11,625 bases of DNA, taken from contig PLUH01000215.1 in the NCBI GenBank assembly GCA_003164825.1, positions 21,454 through 33,078 on the forward strand, given 5' to 3'. Made by a program: the position numbers and the translations under genes. The notes beneath the pieces were generated by a model. That model had not been told where the DNA came from, did not search any database, and saw only the letters and a list, made by a program, of their open reading frames with translations. The DNA comes from Hyphomicrobiales bacterium. Lineage in GTDB: Bacteria; Pseudomonadota; Alphaproteobacteria; Rhizobiales; Beijerinckiaceae. Shown piece by piece: positions 1-7,606 of the stretch. How positions within the stretch are numbered: position 1 is the first letter of the stretch; every line of letters begins with the position of its first letter.

Positions 1-66
1 CTGCCGCCGCTGGCGACGCTGTTCCTCGTTTTCACCCCGCCCGCCGCCGAAGGAGCGGCGTCCTGA
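1..66 (+). CDS. glgB: C-terminal end of 1,4-alpha-glucan branching enzyme (partial)
   Basis: Only the last 21 codons and the TGA stop (64-66) are inside the window. The frame reads LPPLATLFLVFTPPAAEGAAS. The LPPLAT-hydrophobic segment matches the last beta-strand at the C-terminus of GlgB proteins (E. coli GlgB ends with LPPLATIWLV plus a few residues), followed here by a short Ala/Pro-rich tail. GlgB introduces alpha-1,6 branches into the linear glucan made by GlgA. The gene ends 11 bp before glgC on the same strand, which is the usual glgB-glgC-glgA order and supports the call. The catalytic GH13 domain lies outside the window, so the identification rests on the short tail plus context. Confidence 0.75.
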   Translation: MPPLATLFLVFTPPAAEGAAS

Positions 67-67
67 C

Positions 68-71
68 GGAG
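68..71 (+). promoter_or_regulatory. Ribosome binding site of glgC
   Basis: A GGAG motif sits six bases before the ATG at 78, inside the 11-bp gap after the glgB stop codon. It supports the 78 start and shows that glgC can be initiated independently of glgB, whereas the two following genes overlap their upstream neighbour. Confidence 0.6.
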
Positions 72-77
72 TTCGCC

Positions 78-1361
78 ATGATCAAAACGAAATCGGCAAA
101 GGAGCTCGGCGTTTCGCCGCCGTATGCGCGCCACGCCATGGCCTACGTGCTCGCCGGCGGGCGAGGCAGCCGCCTGCTCGAGCTCACCGACCGGCGCGCC
201 AAGCCTGCGGTCTACTTCGGCGGCAAATCGCGCATCATCGACTTCGCGCTCTCGAATGCGCTCAACTCCGGCATTCGCCGCATCGCCGTCGCCACCCAAT
301 ACAAGGCCCACAGCCTCATCCGCCACCTCCAGCGAGGCTGGAACTTCTTCCGGCCCGAGCGCAACGAAAGCTTCGACGTCCTGCCCGCTTCGCAGCGCGT
401 CAACGAGACGATGTGGTACCTCGGGACCGCCGACGCGGTCTATCAGAACATCGACATCATCGAGAGCTATCGTCCCCAATTCATGGTGCTGCTCGCCGGC
501 GATCACATCTACAAGATGGACTACGAAAAGATGCTGCAGCAGCACGTCGACACGGACGCCGACGTCACCGTCGGCTGTCTCGAGGCCTCGCTCGAGGAAG
601 CCAAAGGCTTCGGCGTCATGCATGTCGACGAAAAGAACACGATCATCAAGTTCCTCGAGAAGCCGAAGAACCCGCCGCCGATGCCGGGGAAGCCGGACGT
701 CGCCTTATGCAGCATGGGCATCTACGTGTTCGAGACCTCGTTCCTGATCGACCTTCTCAAGCGCGACGCGGCCGACGCGAATTCGAGCCACGATTTCGGC
801 AAGGATATCATCCCCTACATCGTCAAGAACGGCAAAGCGGTCGCGCATCACTTCTCGCAGTCCTGCGTGACCTCGAGCGAGGAAGCCAAGCCTTATTGGC
901 GCGACGTCGGAACCGTCGACGCCTATTGGGGCGCCAACATCGATCTGACCGACGTCGTTCCCGATCTCGACCTCTACGATCGCAGCTGGCCGATCTGGAC
1001 CTACGGCGAGATCACGCCGCCGGCGAAATTCGTCCATGACGTCGACGGCCGCCGAGGCCTTGCGGTCTCCACGCTGCTCTCGGGGGGCTGCATCGTCTCG
1101 GGCGCGTCGCTCAGCCGGTCGCTCGTCTTCACCGGCGTGCACGTGCATTCCTTCACCACCGTCCACGAGACGGTCGTGCTCCCCTACGTCAACATCGGAC
1201 GCAACGTGCGGCTGATCAAAACGGTCATTGACAGCGAAGTGCGCATTCCCGATGGCCTCGTCGTCGGCGAGGATCCCGTGCTCGACGCCAAACGGTTCCG
1301 CCGCACCGAAAGCGGCGTCACCCTGATCACCCAGCCGATGATCGACAAACTCGGACAATGA
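78..1361 (+). CDS. glgC: Glucose-1-phosphate adenylyltransferase (ADP-glucose pyrophosphorylase)
   Basis: Makes ADP-glucose and pyrophosphate from ATP and glucose-1-phosphate, the committed and usually allosterically controlled step of bacterial glycogen synthesis in the cytosol. The 427-residue length is normal for GlgC. Visible motifs are the nucleotide-binding signature LAGGRGSRL with the downstream RAKPAV (residues 25-45), the WYLGTADAVYQN segment (about 113-124), LAGDHIYK containing Asp142, which falls at the same number as the catalytic Asp142 of the E. coli enzyme, and FLEKP (192-196) with the glucose-1-phosphate-binding Glu194/Lys195. YWRDVGTVDAYW closes the catalytic domain, and roughly 315-427 form the left-handed beta-helix domain. 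It follows glgB by 11 bp and overlaps glgA by 4 bp. Effector specificity cannot be read from the sequence. Confidence 0.97.
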   Translation: MIKTKSAKELGVSPPYARHAMAYVLAGGRGSRLLELTDRRAKPAVYFGGKSRIIDFALSNALNSGIRRIAVATQYKAHSLIRHLQRGWNFFRPERNESFDVLPASQRVNETMWYLGTADAVYQNIDIIESYRPQFMVLLAGDHIYKMDYEKMLQQHVDTDADVTVGCLEASLEEAKGFGVMHVDEKNTIIKFLEKPKNPPPMPGKPDVALCSMGIYVFETSFLIDLLKRDAADANSSHDFGKDIIPYIVKNGKAVAHHFSQSCVTSSEEAKPYWRDVGTVDAYWGANIDLTDVVPDLDLYDRSWPIWTYGEITPPAKFVHDVDGRRGLAVSTLLSGGCIVSGASLSRSLVFTGVHVHSFTTVHETVVLPYVNIGRNVRLIKTVIDSEVRIPDGLVVGEDPVLDAKRFRRTESGVTLITQPMIDKLGQ

Positions 1362-2812
1362 GCGGGCTCAAAGTCCTGTCGGTCGCCTCGGAGATCTTCC
1401 CGCTCGTCAAGACCGGTGGGCTCGCCGACGTCGCCGGCGCGCTCCCCGCCGCGCTCGCCCGCGAAGGCGTCGAGATGAGAACGCTCGTCCCTGCCTACCC
1501 GGCGGTGATCGCCAAGCTCGCCGACGCTGCGACGGCGCATGAGTATGCCGATCTCTTCGGCGGCCCGGCGCGCGTCGTCGCCGGCAAGGCCGCGGAACTC
1601 GATCTGTTCGCGATCGACGCCCCCCATCTCTTCGACCGGCCGGGCAATCCCTACCTCGGCCCGGACGGGCTCGACTGGCCCGATAATGCGCGCAGGTTCG
1701 CGGCGCTCGGACGGGTCGGCGCCGATATCGGGCTCGGCGCCATCGACGCCTTCCGGCCGCAAGTCGTTCACGCCCATGACTGGCAGGGGGCGCTCGCTCC
1801 CGCCTACCTGCACTACGCGGATGGACCGCGTCCCGGGACAGCGATCACCATCCACAACATCGCGTTCCAGGGGCACTTTCCGGCCTCGATCTTCGCCGAA
1901 CTGGGCTTGCCCGCGGGTGCGCTGACGATCGATGGGATCGAGTATTTTGGCGGCGTCGGCTATCTGAAAGCCGGCCTCCTGCTGTCCGACCGCATCACCA
2001 CCGTCTCGCCGACCTATGCACGCGAGATCATGACGCCGGAATTCGGGATGGCGCTCGACGGACTCCTGCGCACACGCGCCGCCGCCGTCCAGGGCATCGT
2101 CAACGGCATCGACGACACGGTCTGGAATCCGGCCACCGACGCGGCGCTGGCGCAAAACTATAGCGCGCTGCGCATCGACATGCGGGTGCGCAACAAGACC
2201 GCGCTCCAGACCCGGATGGGCCTGGCGGCGGGCGTGAACCGGCCGCTGTTCAGCGTCGTCTCGCGCCTTTCGGACCAGAAGGGCCTCGACCTATTGTTGG
2301 AAGCGCTGCCGGGCCTCATCGCCAAGGGCGGCCAGCTCGCGCTGCTCGGCTCCGGCGACCGGGCGCTTGAGGAGGGCTTCACCGCCGCTGCGGCGGCGCG
2401 GCCGGACTCGGTCGGCTGCGTCATCGGTTACGACGAGAGGCTTGCGCATCTCTTCCAGGCCGGCGCCGACTTCATCGTCGTGCCCTCGCGCTTCGAGCCT
2501 TGCGGCCTGACCCAGCTCTGCGCTCTTCGCTACGGCGCCGTGCCGATCGTCGCCCGCGTCGGCGGCCTCGCCGACACGGTCATCGACGCCAACCAGGCGG
2601 CGACGGCGGCGGGCGTGGCGACGGGCATCCAGTTCTATCCGCCCTCGGCCGAAGCGCTCGCTTATGGGCTCGACCGGGCGCTGGAGATCGGCCGCGATCC
2701 GGCGATGTCACGCCGCCTCAAGCTCAACGGCATGCGGTCGGACGTCTCCTGGCGCGGTCCGGCGCAGCGGTACGCCGCGCTTTATCGCGCTCTCGCAAGG
2801 CCCGCCGAATGA
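1358..2812 (+). CDS. glgA: Glycogen synthase (ADP-glucose, GT5)
   Basis: Transfers glucose from ADP-glucose to the non-reducing end of an alpha-1,4-glucan. The 484-residue length is standard for bacterial GT5 glycogen synthases. The N-terminal SEIFPLVKTGGLADV (residues 11-25) is the ADP-glucose-binding signature, with Lys18 corresponding to the E. coli KTGGL lysine. VHAHDWQ lies near residue 140 and TIHNIAFQG near 168. The C-terminal Rossmann lobe carries SRLSDQKGLDLL and PSRFEPCGLTQL, with Glu380 as the family's conserved catalytic-site glutamate. The start codon overlaps the glgC stop in an ATGA (1358-1361) with no strong Shine-Dalgarno, so coupled translation is likely. Its own stop overlaps the next start the same way, at 2809-2812. 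Confidence 0.97.
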   Translation: MSGLKVLSVASEIFPLVKTGGLADVAGALPAALAREGVEMRTLVPAYPAVIAKLADAATAHEYADLFGGPARVVAGKAAELDLFAIDAPHLFDRPGNPYLGPDGLDWPDNARRFAALGRVGADIGLGAIDAFRPQVVHAHDWQGALAPAYLHYADGPRPGTAITIHNIAFQGHFPASIFAELGLPAGALTIDGIEYFGGVGYLKAGLLLSDRITTVSPTYAREIMTPEFGMALDGLLRTRAAAVQGIVNGIDDTVWNPATDAALAQNYSALRIDMRVRNKTALQTRMGLAAGVNRPLFSVVSRLSDQKGLDLLLEALPGLIAKGGQLALLGSGDRALEEGFTAAAAARPDSVGCVIGYDERLAHLFQAGADFIVVPSRFEPCGLTQLCALRYGAVPIVARVGGLADTVIDANQAATAAGVATGIQFYPPSAEALAYGLDRALEIGRDPAMSRRLKLNGMRSDVSWRGPAQRYAALYRALARPAE

Positions 2813-5800
2813 GCGAGCTTCCGGCGGGCCTCGGCGTCGTCGTTGCGGCGAAAGGCCTCGAAGCGGCGCTCGTCCTCCCCAACGCCGAGAGCGCGTCGCT
2901 GTGCGTCTACGACGGCGACCGCGAGGTCTTTCGCGCGCCGATGGCCCGCGACGCGCACGGCGTCCTGCGCGGCCTTGCGCCCGGCTTCGGGGCGGGCGCG
3001 CGCTACGGCTTTCGCGTCGATGGACCATATGATCCGGCGCGCGGCGCCCGCTTCGACGCCTCCAAGCTGCTGGCCGATCCTTACGCCTGGCGGTTCGACC
3101 GGCCGTTCCGCCTCCACCCGTCGATGTTCGCCTTCGGCGACGACAGCGGGCCGTTCGCGCCGAAGGCCATCGCCGGCGCGCCGCCGGCGGGCGAACCGGG
3201 GTTCAAGCGCATCGCTTCCGAGGCGCTCGTCATCTACGAGCTCAACCTGCGCGGCTTCTCCCGCCTCAACCCCGCGATCCCCGAGGCTCAGCGCGGGACC
3301 TTCGCCGGGCTCGCCCACCCGGCGTCGATGACGCATCTTGCGGCGCTCGGCGTCACCGCGGTCGAGATCATGCCGGCGGACGTGTTCGTCGACGAACGCC
3401 ATTTGCCGCCGCTCGGCCTGTCGAACGCATGGGGCTACAACGCCGTCGTGTTCGGGGCGCCTGATCCGCGTCTGGCGCCGGGCGGCTGGGCCGAGGTCCG
3501 CGCGGCGACCGACGCGCTGCACGCCGCGGGCATGGAGGCCATCCTCGACGTGGTCTTCAACCACGACGGCGAGAGCGACGAATTCGGGCCGACGCTGTCG
3601 TTCCGCGGCCTTGACAACGCCGCCTGGTTTCGCCTCGATCCCCGCGATCCGGCCGCTTACGTCAACGATACCGGCACCGGCAATTGCCTGGCGCTTGACC
3701 GCCCGCTGGTCATCGACATGGCGATCGGCGCGCTGAGGCGGTGGATGGTCCACGGCGGCTTCGACGGCTTCCGCTTCGATCTCGCGACCACGCTCGGCCG
3801 CCGCGCGGAGGGCTTCGACCCGAAGGCGCCATTCTTCGAAGCCCTCGCCGCCGATCCGGTCCTGGCCAAGGCGCGCCTCATCGCCGAGCCGTGGGACGTG
3901 GGTCCGGGAGGATACCAGCTCGGCCGGTTCGGCCCCGCGTTCGCGGAATGGAACGACCGCTTCCGCGACGCCGCGCGCCGCTTCTGGCGCGGCGACGCCG
4001 GGCTGCGCGGCGAAATCGCAACCAGGATCGCGGGCTCGCGCGACGTGTTCCAGCACGCGGCGGCGCCATCCGAGGGCGTCAACTTCGTCGTCGCCCACGA
4101 CGGTTTTACCCTCCGTGACCTCGTCTCCTACGCGCACAAGCACAACGAGGCCAACGGCGAGAACAGTCGCGACGGCACGGACAACAACCTCAGCTGGAAC
4201 CATGGCTTCGAGGGTCCGACTGACGATCCGGCGATTTCAGCGGCGCGTTCGCGCGACGAGCGCAATTTGCTTACCCTGCTGCTCATTGCGCGCGGAACGC
4301 CGATGCTCTCGATGGGCATGGAGCTCGGCTTCACCCAGGCGGGCAACAACAACGCCTACGCCCAGGACAACGCGACGAGCGCGATCGACTGGCGCGCCGC
4401 CGACGCCTCGCTCATCGCCTTCACCGCCCGGCTGATCAAGGCCCGTCGCGGCAATTCCGCGCTGTCGCGCGACGCCTTCCTGACCGGTGCGCCCTTCGAC
4501 GCGGGCGGCCTTGCCGACGTCGAATGGCGCGACGCCGACGGGCCGATGACGGAGGGCGGCTGGAATGATCCGGCGGGCGCGGTTCTGGTTGCGGTCTTCG
4601 CCGCGCCGCAAGGCGACGGCGACGATCGCGTCGCGGTGGCGATGAACCGGTCGACTGCGGAAACAGAGATCCGCTTGCCGGCGCCGCGCTCGGGCATGGC
4701 GTGGCGGGCCGTCATCGATACCCACGATCCCGAAGCGCCCGAGCGCAGAATTGCGCTTGCCGACCGGGTGCGGATTCACGCCCGCTCCTCGCTCATCCTC
4801 GCCGAGGCGCGGACGGCGAGCGCCGGTCCCGGGTCCGGCGCGCCCGGCGCCGAGACGATCGACACCCTCGCCGGGGCGGCGGGGATCGCCGGCGAATGGT
4901 GGGACGTCCGGGGCAAGCACACGATCGTAACGCCCGAGACCAAGATCGCGCTTCTCGCGGCAATCGGCCTCCAAGTCGGCAGCGAAGCCGAGGCGCGCGC
5001 GAGCCTGACGCGCCTTATCGATGAAACGCGTCGCCGCCGCCTGCCGTTCTCGCTCGTACTGCGCCTCGGCGAGCCGCCTGTCGCCCCGCTCCGCGATCTG
5101 CCTGGTGGAGCCGACGCCCGCATCGTGCGCGAAGACGGCGCCACCAGCGAATGGCGGGTCGAGGCCGGCGACGGCGTCCGCCGCGGCCTGCCCGACGGAC
5201 GCTCCGTCGCCGAGCGCGCCATCGCCCTGCCGGCGCTGCCGGTCGGCCGCTACCGGCTCGTTGTCGATGGGGTCGAATGCGCGCTGACCGTCGCCCCCCC
5301 GGAAGCCCACAGCCCCGAGGCGGCGTTGCGCAAGCGGTTCGGCGTCGCCGCTCAGATCTACGCGCTCAAGCGCGCCGACGCGCACGGCGGCGATCAGGGG
5401 ATCGGCGACTTCTCGACCCTGGCGCTCGCCGCCGAGAAGGCCGGCGCCGCCGGGGCGGCCTATTTCGGCGTCAGCCCGCTGCACATGCTGTTCCCGCGCG
5501 AGCGCGATCGCGCGAGTCCCTATTACCCGTCCGATCGCCGCTTCCTCGATCCAATACTCATCGACGCGCTCGACGGCGCCGGCCTGCCGCGCGACGAGAC
5601 GGTCGACGCCGCGCTCACCGGCCTGGCGCCGGCGTTCGCGACCGCGGCCGTGACCAAAACTGTCGAGTACGAGGCCGTCTGGCGGGCTAAGCGCACGGCG
5701 CTTGAAGCCTGGAACGCCGCATTCGCCCGCGCCCGCGCCGCCCGCCCAGGCGATCCGCTGATCGCCGACTACCATGCGTTCGCGAGATCGGGCGGCGAAG

Positions 5801-6966
5801 CCTTGCGGCGCTTCGCCGCCTTCCAGGCGACCGCCGACGGGGAGGCCGGCGAGAACTGGCGGCTATGGCCTCAGGCCCTGCGAGACGGCGAAGCCAAGGC
5901 GATCGACGACACGATCTCGGGGCGCCGCCAGGCCTTCGAGTTCGCCCTTTTCTGCCAATGGCTCGCCGACCGCCAGCTCTCCCGGGCCGCCGAGCGCGCG
6001 CGCCAAAGCGGATTGGAAATTGGATTCTATCGCGATCTCGCGGTCGGCTCAGCGCCGGACGGAGCGGAATCATGGGCGCACGACGCGATCCTCGCCCGCG
6101 GCGTCACGATCGGCGCGCCGCCCGATCCGTTTTCCACGCAGGGGCAGAACTGGAATCTGCCGGCGCCGAATCCCCTCGCCGGCGCGCGCGAGGGCTGGAC
6201 CTCGCTCAGCGCGCTCTACCGCGCCAACATGCGCCACGCCGGGATGCTGCGCATCGATCACGCGATGGGACTGCAGCGCCTGTTCCTGATCCCTGCGGGC
6301 GCGAAGCCTGCCGAGGGCGCCTATCTTTCCTATCCGGTCGACGACCTCATCGGCCACATCGCGCTCGAAAGCCAACGCGCCCGCTGCATGGTGATCGGCG
6401 AGGACCTCGGCACGGTGCCGGAGGGCTTCCGCGACCGCATGACGCGCGCCAACATCCAGGGCATGCGGGTTTTGTGGTTCGAGCGCGACGGTCCTCGAGT
6501 GCGGCCTCCGCAGTCCTATCCGCCGCAGTCGGTCGCCTGCGTCGCCACCCACGATCTGGCGACGCTGGCCGGCTGGTGGCGCGGGTCCGACATCGCCGAG
6601 CGGCTCTCGCTCGGCCTCCTGACCCTGGCCAGGGCCGGCGAGGAGATCGCCCGGCGGCGCGACGAGAAGCGCGGCCTCATCGCCGCCCTTGTGACCGCCG
6701 GACTCATCGGCTCGGGCTTCAGCGAAGAAGCGCCGCTTTCCGACACTATCGCCGCCGCCGTCCACGCGCTCGTCGGCGGCGCCGGCTCGATCCTCGCCCA
6801 TGCCCAGTTCGACGATCTGGTCGGCGAGACCGTCCAGACCAACCTGCCCGGAACCGACCGCGAGCGCCCCAATTGGCGCATCAAGCTCAGCCCGGACGTC
6901 GCCGCCGCCTTCGCGCACAATCGCGCCCAGGCGATCCTCGCGGCGCTGGCCAAGGGGCGGACGTGA
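2809..6966 (+). CDS. glgX/malQ: GlgX-MalQ fusion: glycogen debranching enzyme plus 4-alpha-glucanotransferase
   Basis: A single 1385-residue frame joins two enzymes that are usually separate. Residues about 8-95 are a CBM48-like N-terminal domain, and about 130-560 a GH13 GlgX catalytic domain with DVVFNHDGE (region I), GFDGFRFDLAT (nucleophile Asp324), IAEPWD (acid/base Glu360) and VVAHDGF (Asp431). After a Gly/Ala/Ser/Pro linker (about 668-681) comes a MalQ N-terminal domain, then a GH77 domain from about 845 with MLRIDHAMG (Asp1150), IGEDLGTVPEGFR (Glu1198) and THDLATLAGWW (Asp1249). Both triads look intact. GlgX hydrolyses alpha-1,6 links of short outer branches; MalQ disproportionates the released maltodextrins, so the fusion could pass products between sites (inference). 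The start is the ATG in the ATGA overlap with glgA; the frame is open further upstream, but that part is only a shadow of glgA. No frameshift or stop was seen at the junction. Confidence 0.93.
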   Translation: MSELPAGLGVVVAAKGLEAALVLPNAESASLCVYDGDREVFRAPMARDAHGVLRGLAPGFGAGARYGFRVDGPYDPARGARFDASKLLADPYAWRFDRPFRLHPSMFAFGDDSGPFAPKAIAGAPPAGEPGFKRIASEALVIYELNLRGFSRLNPAIPEAQRGTFAGLAHPASMTHLAALGVTAVEIMPADVFVDERHLPPLGLSNAWGYNAVVFGAPDPRLAPGGWAEVRAATDALHAAGMEAILDVVFNHDGESDEFGPTLSFRGLDNAAWFRLDPRDPAAYVNDTGTGNCLALDRPLVIDMAIGALRRWMVHGGFDGFRFDLATTLGRRAEGFDPKAPFFEALAADPVLAKARLIAEPWDVGPGGYQLGRFGPAFAEWNDRFRDAARRFWRGDAGLRGEIATRIAGSRDVFQHAAAPSEGVNFVVAHDGFTLRDLVSYAHKHNEANGENSRDGTDNNLSWNHGFEGPTDDPAISAARSRDERNLLTLLLIARGTPMLSMGMELGFTQAGNNNAYAQDNATSAIDWRAADASLIAFTARLIKARRGNSALSRDAFLTGAPFDAGGLADVEWRDADGPMTEGGWNDPAGAVLVAVFAAPQGDGDDRVAVAMNRSTAETEIRLPAPRSGMAWRAVIDTHDPEAPERRIALADRVRIHARSSLILAEARTASAGPGSGAPGAETIDTLAGAAGIAGEWWDVRGKHTIVTPETKIALLAAIGLQVGSEAEARASLTRLIDETRRRRLPFSLVLRLGEPPVAPLRDLPGGADARIVREDGATSEWRVEAGDGVRRGLPDGRSVAERAIALPALPVGRYRLVVDGVECALTVAPPEAHSPEAALRKRFGVAAQIYALKRADAHGGDQGIGDFSTLALAAEKAGAAGAAYFGVSPLHMLFPRERDRASPYYPSDRRFLDPILIDALDGAGLPRDETVDAALTGLAPAFATAAVTKTVEYEAVWRAKRTALEAWNAAFARARAARPGDPLIADYHAFARSGGEALRRFAAFQATADGEAGENWRLWPQALRDGEAKAIDDTISGRRQAFEFALFCQWLADRQLSRAAERARQSGLEIGFYRDLAVGSAPDGAESWAHDAILARGVTIGAPPDPFSTQGQNWNLPAPNPLAGAREGWTSLSALYRANMRHAGMLRIDHAMGLQRLFLIPAGAKPAEGAYLSYPVDDLIGHIALESQRARCMVIGEDLGTVPEGFRDRMTRANIQGMRVLWFERDGPRVRPPQSYPPQSVACVATHDLATLAGWWRGSDIAERLSLGLLTLARAGEEIARRRDEKRGLIAALVTAGLIGSGFSEEAPLSDTIAAAVHALVGGAGSILAHAQFDDLVGETVQTNLPGTDRERPNWRIKLSPDVAAAFAHNRAQAILAALAKGRT

Positions 6967-7050
6967 GAGCGGGGCTTGCGAAGCGCATCGGCGGCGGCGT
7001 CCTGTGGCTTTCTCCTTTTGAGTTTACGCAGGGATCGCCCCGCAGCGTCT

Positions 7051-7182
7051 CCTCCCCCCTTGCGGGGGAGGACCAAGGAGGGGGGTCGCGCCGTCCTGTG
7101 GAATAAGCGAACAGCGGCGCGTTCGATAACCTCCGCGGTTCGCGCGACCCCCCACCCCGGCCCGCCCCCACAAGAGGGGGCG
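7051..7182. repeat. Inverted pair of GC-rich hairpins, REP/REPIN-like element
   Basis: Two palindromic units face each other. The left unit is a hairpin with an 8-bp stem (7051-7058 with 7064-7071, 5-base loop) followed by GGGGGGTCGCG at 7080-7090. The right unit starts with the exact reverse complement CGCGACCCCCC at 7141-7151, followed by a hairpin with a 9-bp stem (7159-7167 with 7174-7182, 6-base loop). Both units thus share the order hairpin, short spacer, G-run plus TCGCG, on opposite strands, with 50 bp between the 11-bp arms. This is the layout of paired palindromic extragenic elements. It lies between the convergent ends of glgX-malQ and the cupin gene, so it may also act in bidirectional termination or 3'-end protection of transcripts, although neither stem is followed by a T-tract. 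Copy number in the genome cannot be seen here. Confidence 0.65.
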
Positions 7183-7219
7183 GGTGCGCTGGCGCCATCG
7201 ACTCTATCGAAGCAGGCGC

Positions 7220-7594
7220 CTAATCGTAGAAGTGGATCTCGAACAGCAGGCACCCGTGCGTCGACCGGAACGGACCGTGCGAGACGCCGGGCGGACGGCA
7301 GGCGTAGGTGTGCGGCCCAAAGCTCTTGAGTCCGAGTCCGCTTGTCTCGTCGCCCACGATCAGGTCCCCCGACACCAGGAAAACCTCCTCCCAATAGTCG
7401 TGCACAAAGGGAACGGCGGTGTGGGCGCCCGGTTCAAACCGCAGCAGTCGGGTCCGGTTGCCGGTTTGAGCCTTCTCGTCGAGCGCGCCAGAAAGAATCT
7501 TCTCCTGAATCCCTTTCGGGTAGCCAGCCGGGGTGCGCCAGCCGGTCGTCAGATCGAGCTGGTGAAATTCGCGATGCTCCTTCGAGACCGTCAT
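7220..7594 (-). CDS. Small single-domain cupin protein, last gene of the monooxygenase unit
   Basis: A 124-residue single cupin barrel. Motif 1 is seen as FVHDYWEEVFLVSG (residues 63-76), with His65 and Glu69 spaced as in the cupin consensus but Phe63 where the first histidine of HxH normally sits; His58 lies nearby and could substitute. Motif 2 is RPPGVSHGPF (100-109), with His106 as the expected last ligand. A metal site is therefore plausible but not canonical. I chose the ATG at 7594 because it has a GAGG Shine-Dalgarno eight bases upstream and leaves a 10-bp gap after the monooxygenase stop; the in-frame ATG at 7639 would add 15 residues and overlap the upstream gene by 35 bp. As the third enzyme-like gene of the unit it could bind, sense or further convert the hydroxylated product. 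The function is not recognised. Confidence 0.85.
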   Translation of the reverse strand: MTVSKEHREFHQLDLTTGWRTPAGYPKGIQEKILSGALDEKAQTGNRTRLLRFEPGAHTAVPFVHDYWEEVFLVSGDLIVGDETSGLGLKSFGPHTYACRPPGVSHGPFRSTHGCLLFEIHFYD

Positions 7595-7602
7595 GGGCGG
7601 CG

Positions 7603-7606
7603 CCTC
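7603..7606 (-). promoter_or_regulatory. Ribosome binding site that decides the cupin start
   Basis: On the minus strand the monooxygenase stop TGA (7607-7605) runs into GAGG (7606-7603), eight bases before the ATG at 7594. The stop codon of one gene is thus embedded in the Shine-Dalgarno of the next, which favours the shorter cupin start and suggests coupled translation. Confidence 0.6.

Noticed and set aside
2500..2808. Upstream extension of the GlgX-MalQ frame to an earlier start inside glgA
   Set aside because: This part is out of frame with the well-conserved end of GlgA and reads as Arg-rich low-complexity shadow sequence; the CBM48-like domain begins right after the ATG at 2809.
2782..4203. 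473-residue open frame on the minus strand under the GlgX half
   Set aside because: Same reason: a compositional shadow without domain motifs or a plausible ribosome binding site.
4237..5775. 512-residue open frame on the minus strand inside the GlgX-MalQ gene
   Set aside because: Typical antisense shadow of a GC-rich gene: no recognisable motif, Arg/Gly/Ala-rich composition, and full overlap with conserved GH13/GH77 coding sequence.
7051..7071. Classical rho-independent terminator after glgX-malQ
   Set aside because: The stem is strong but is followed by ACCAAGG rather than a T-run, and it belongs to a mirrored two-hairpin element, so a repeat is the better description.
7040..7190. CRISPR-like or tandem repeat
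   Set aside because: There are only two units, inverted rather than direct, with no regular spacers.
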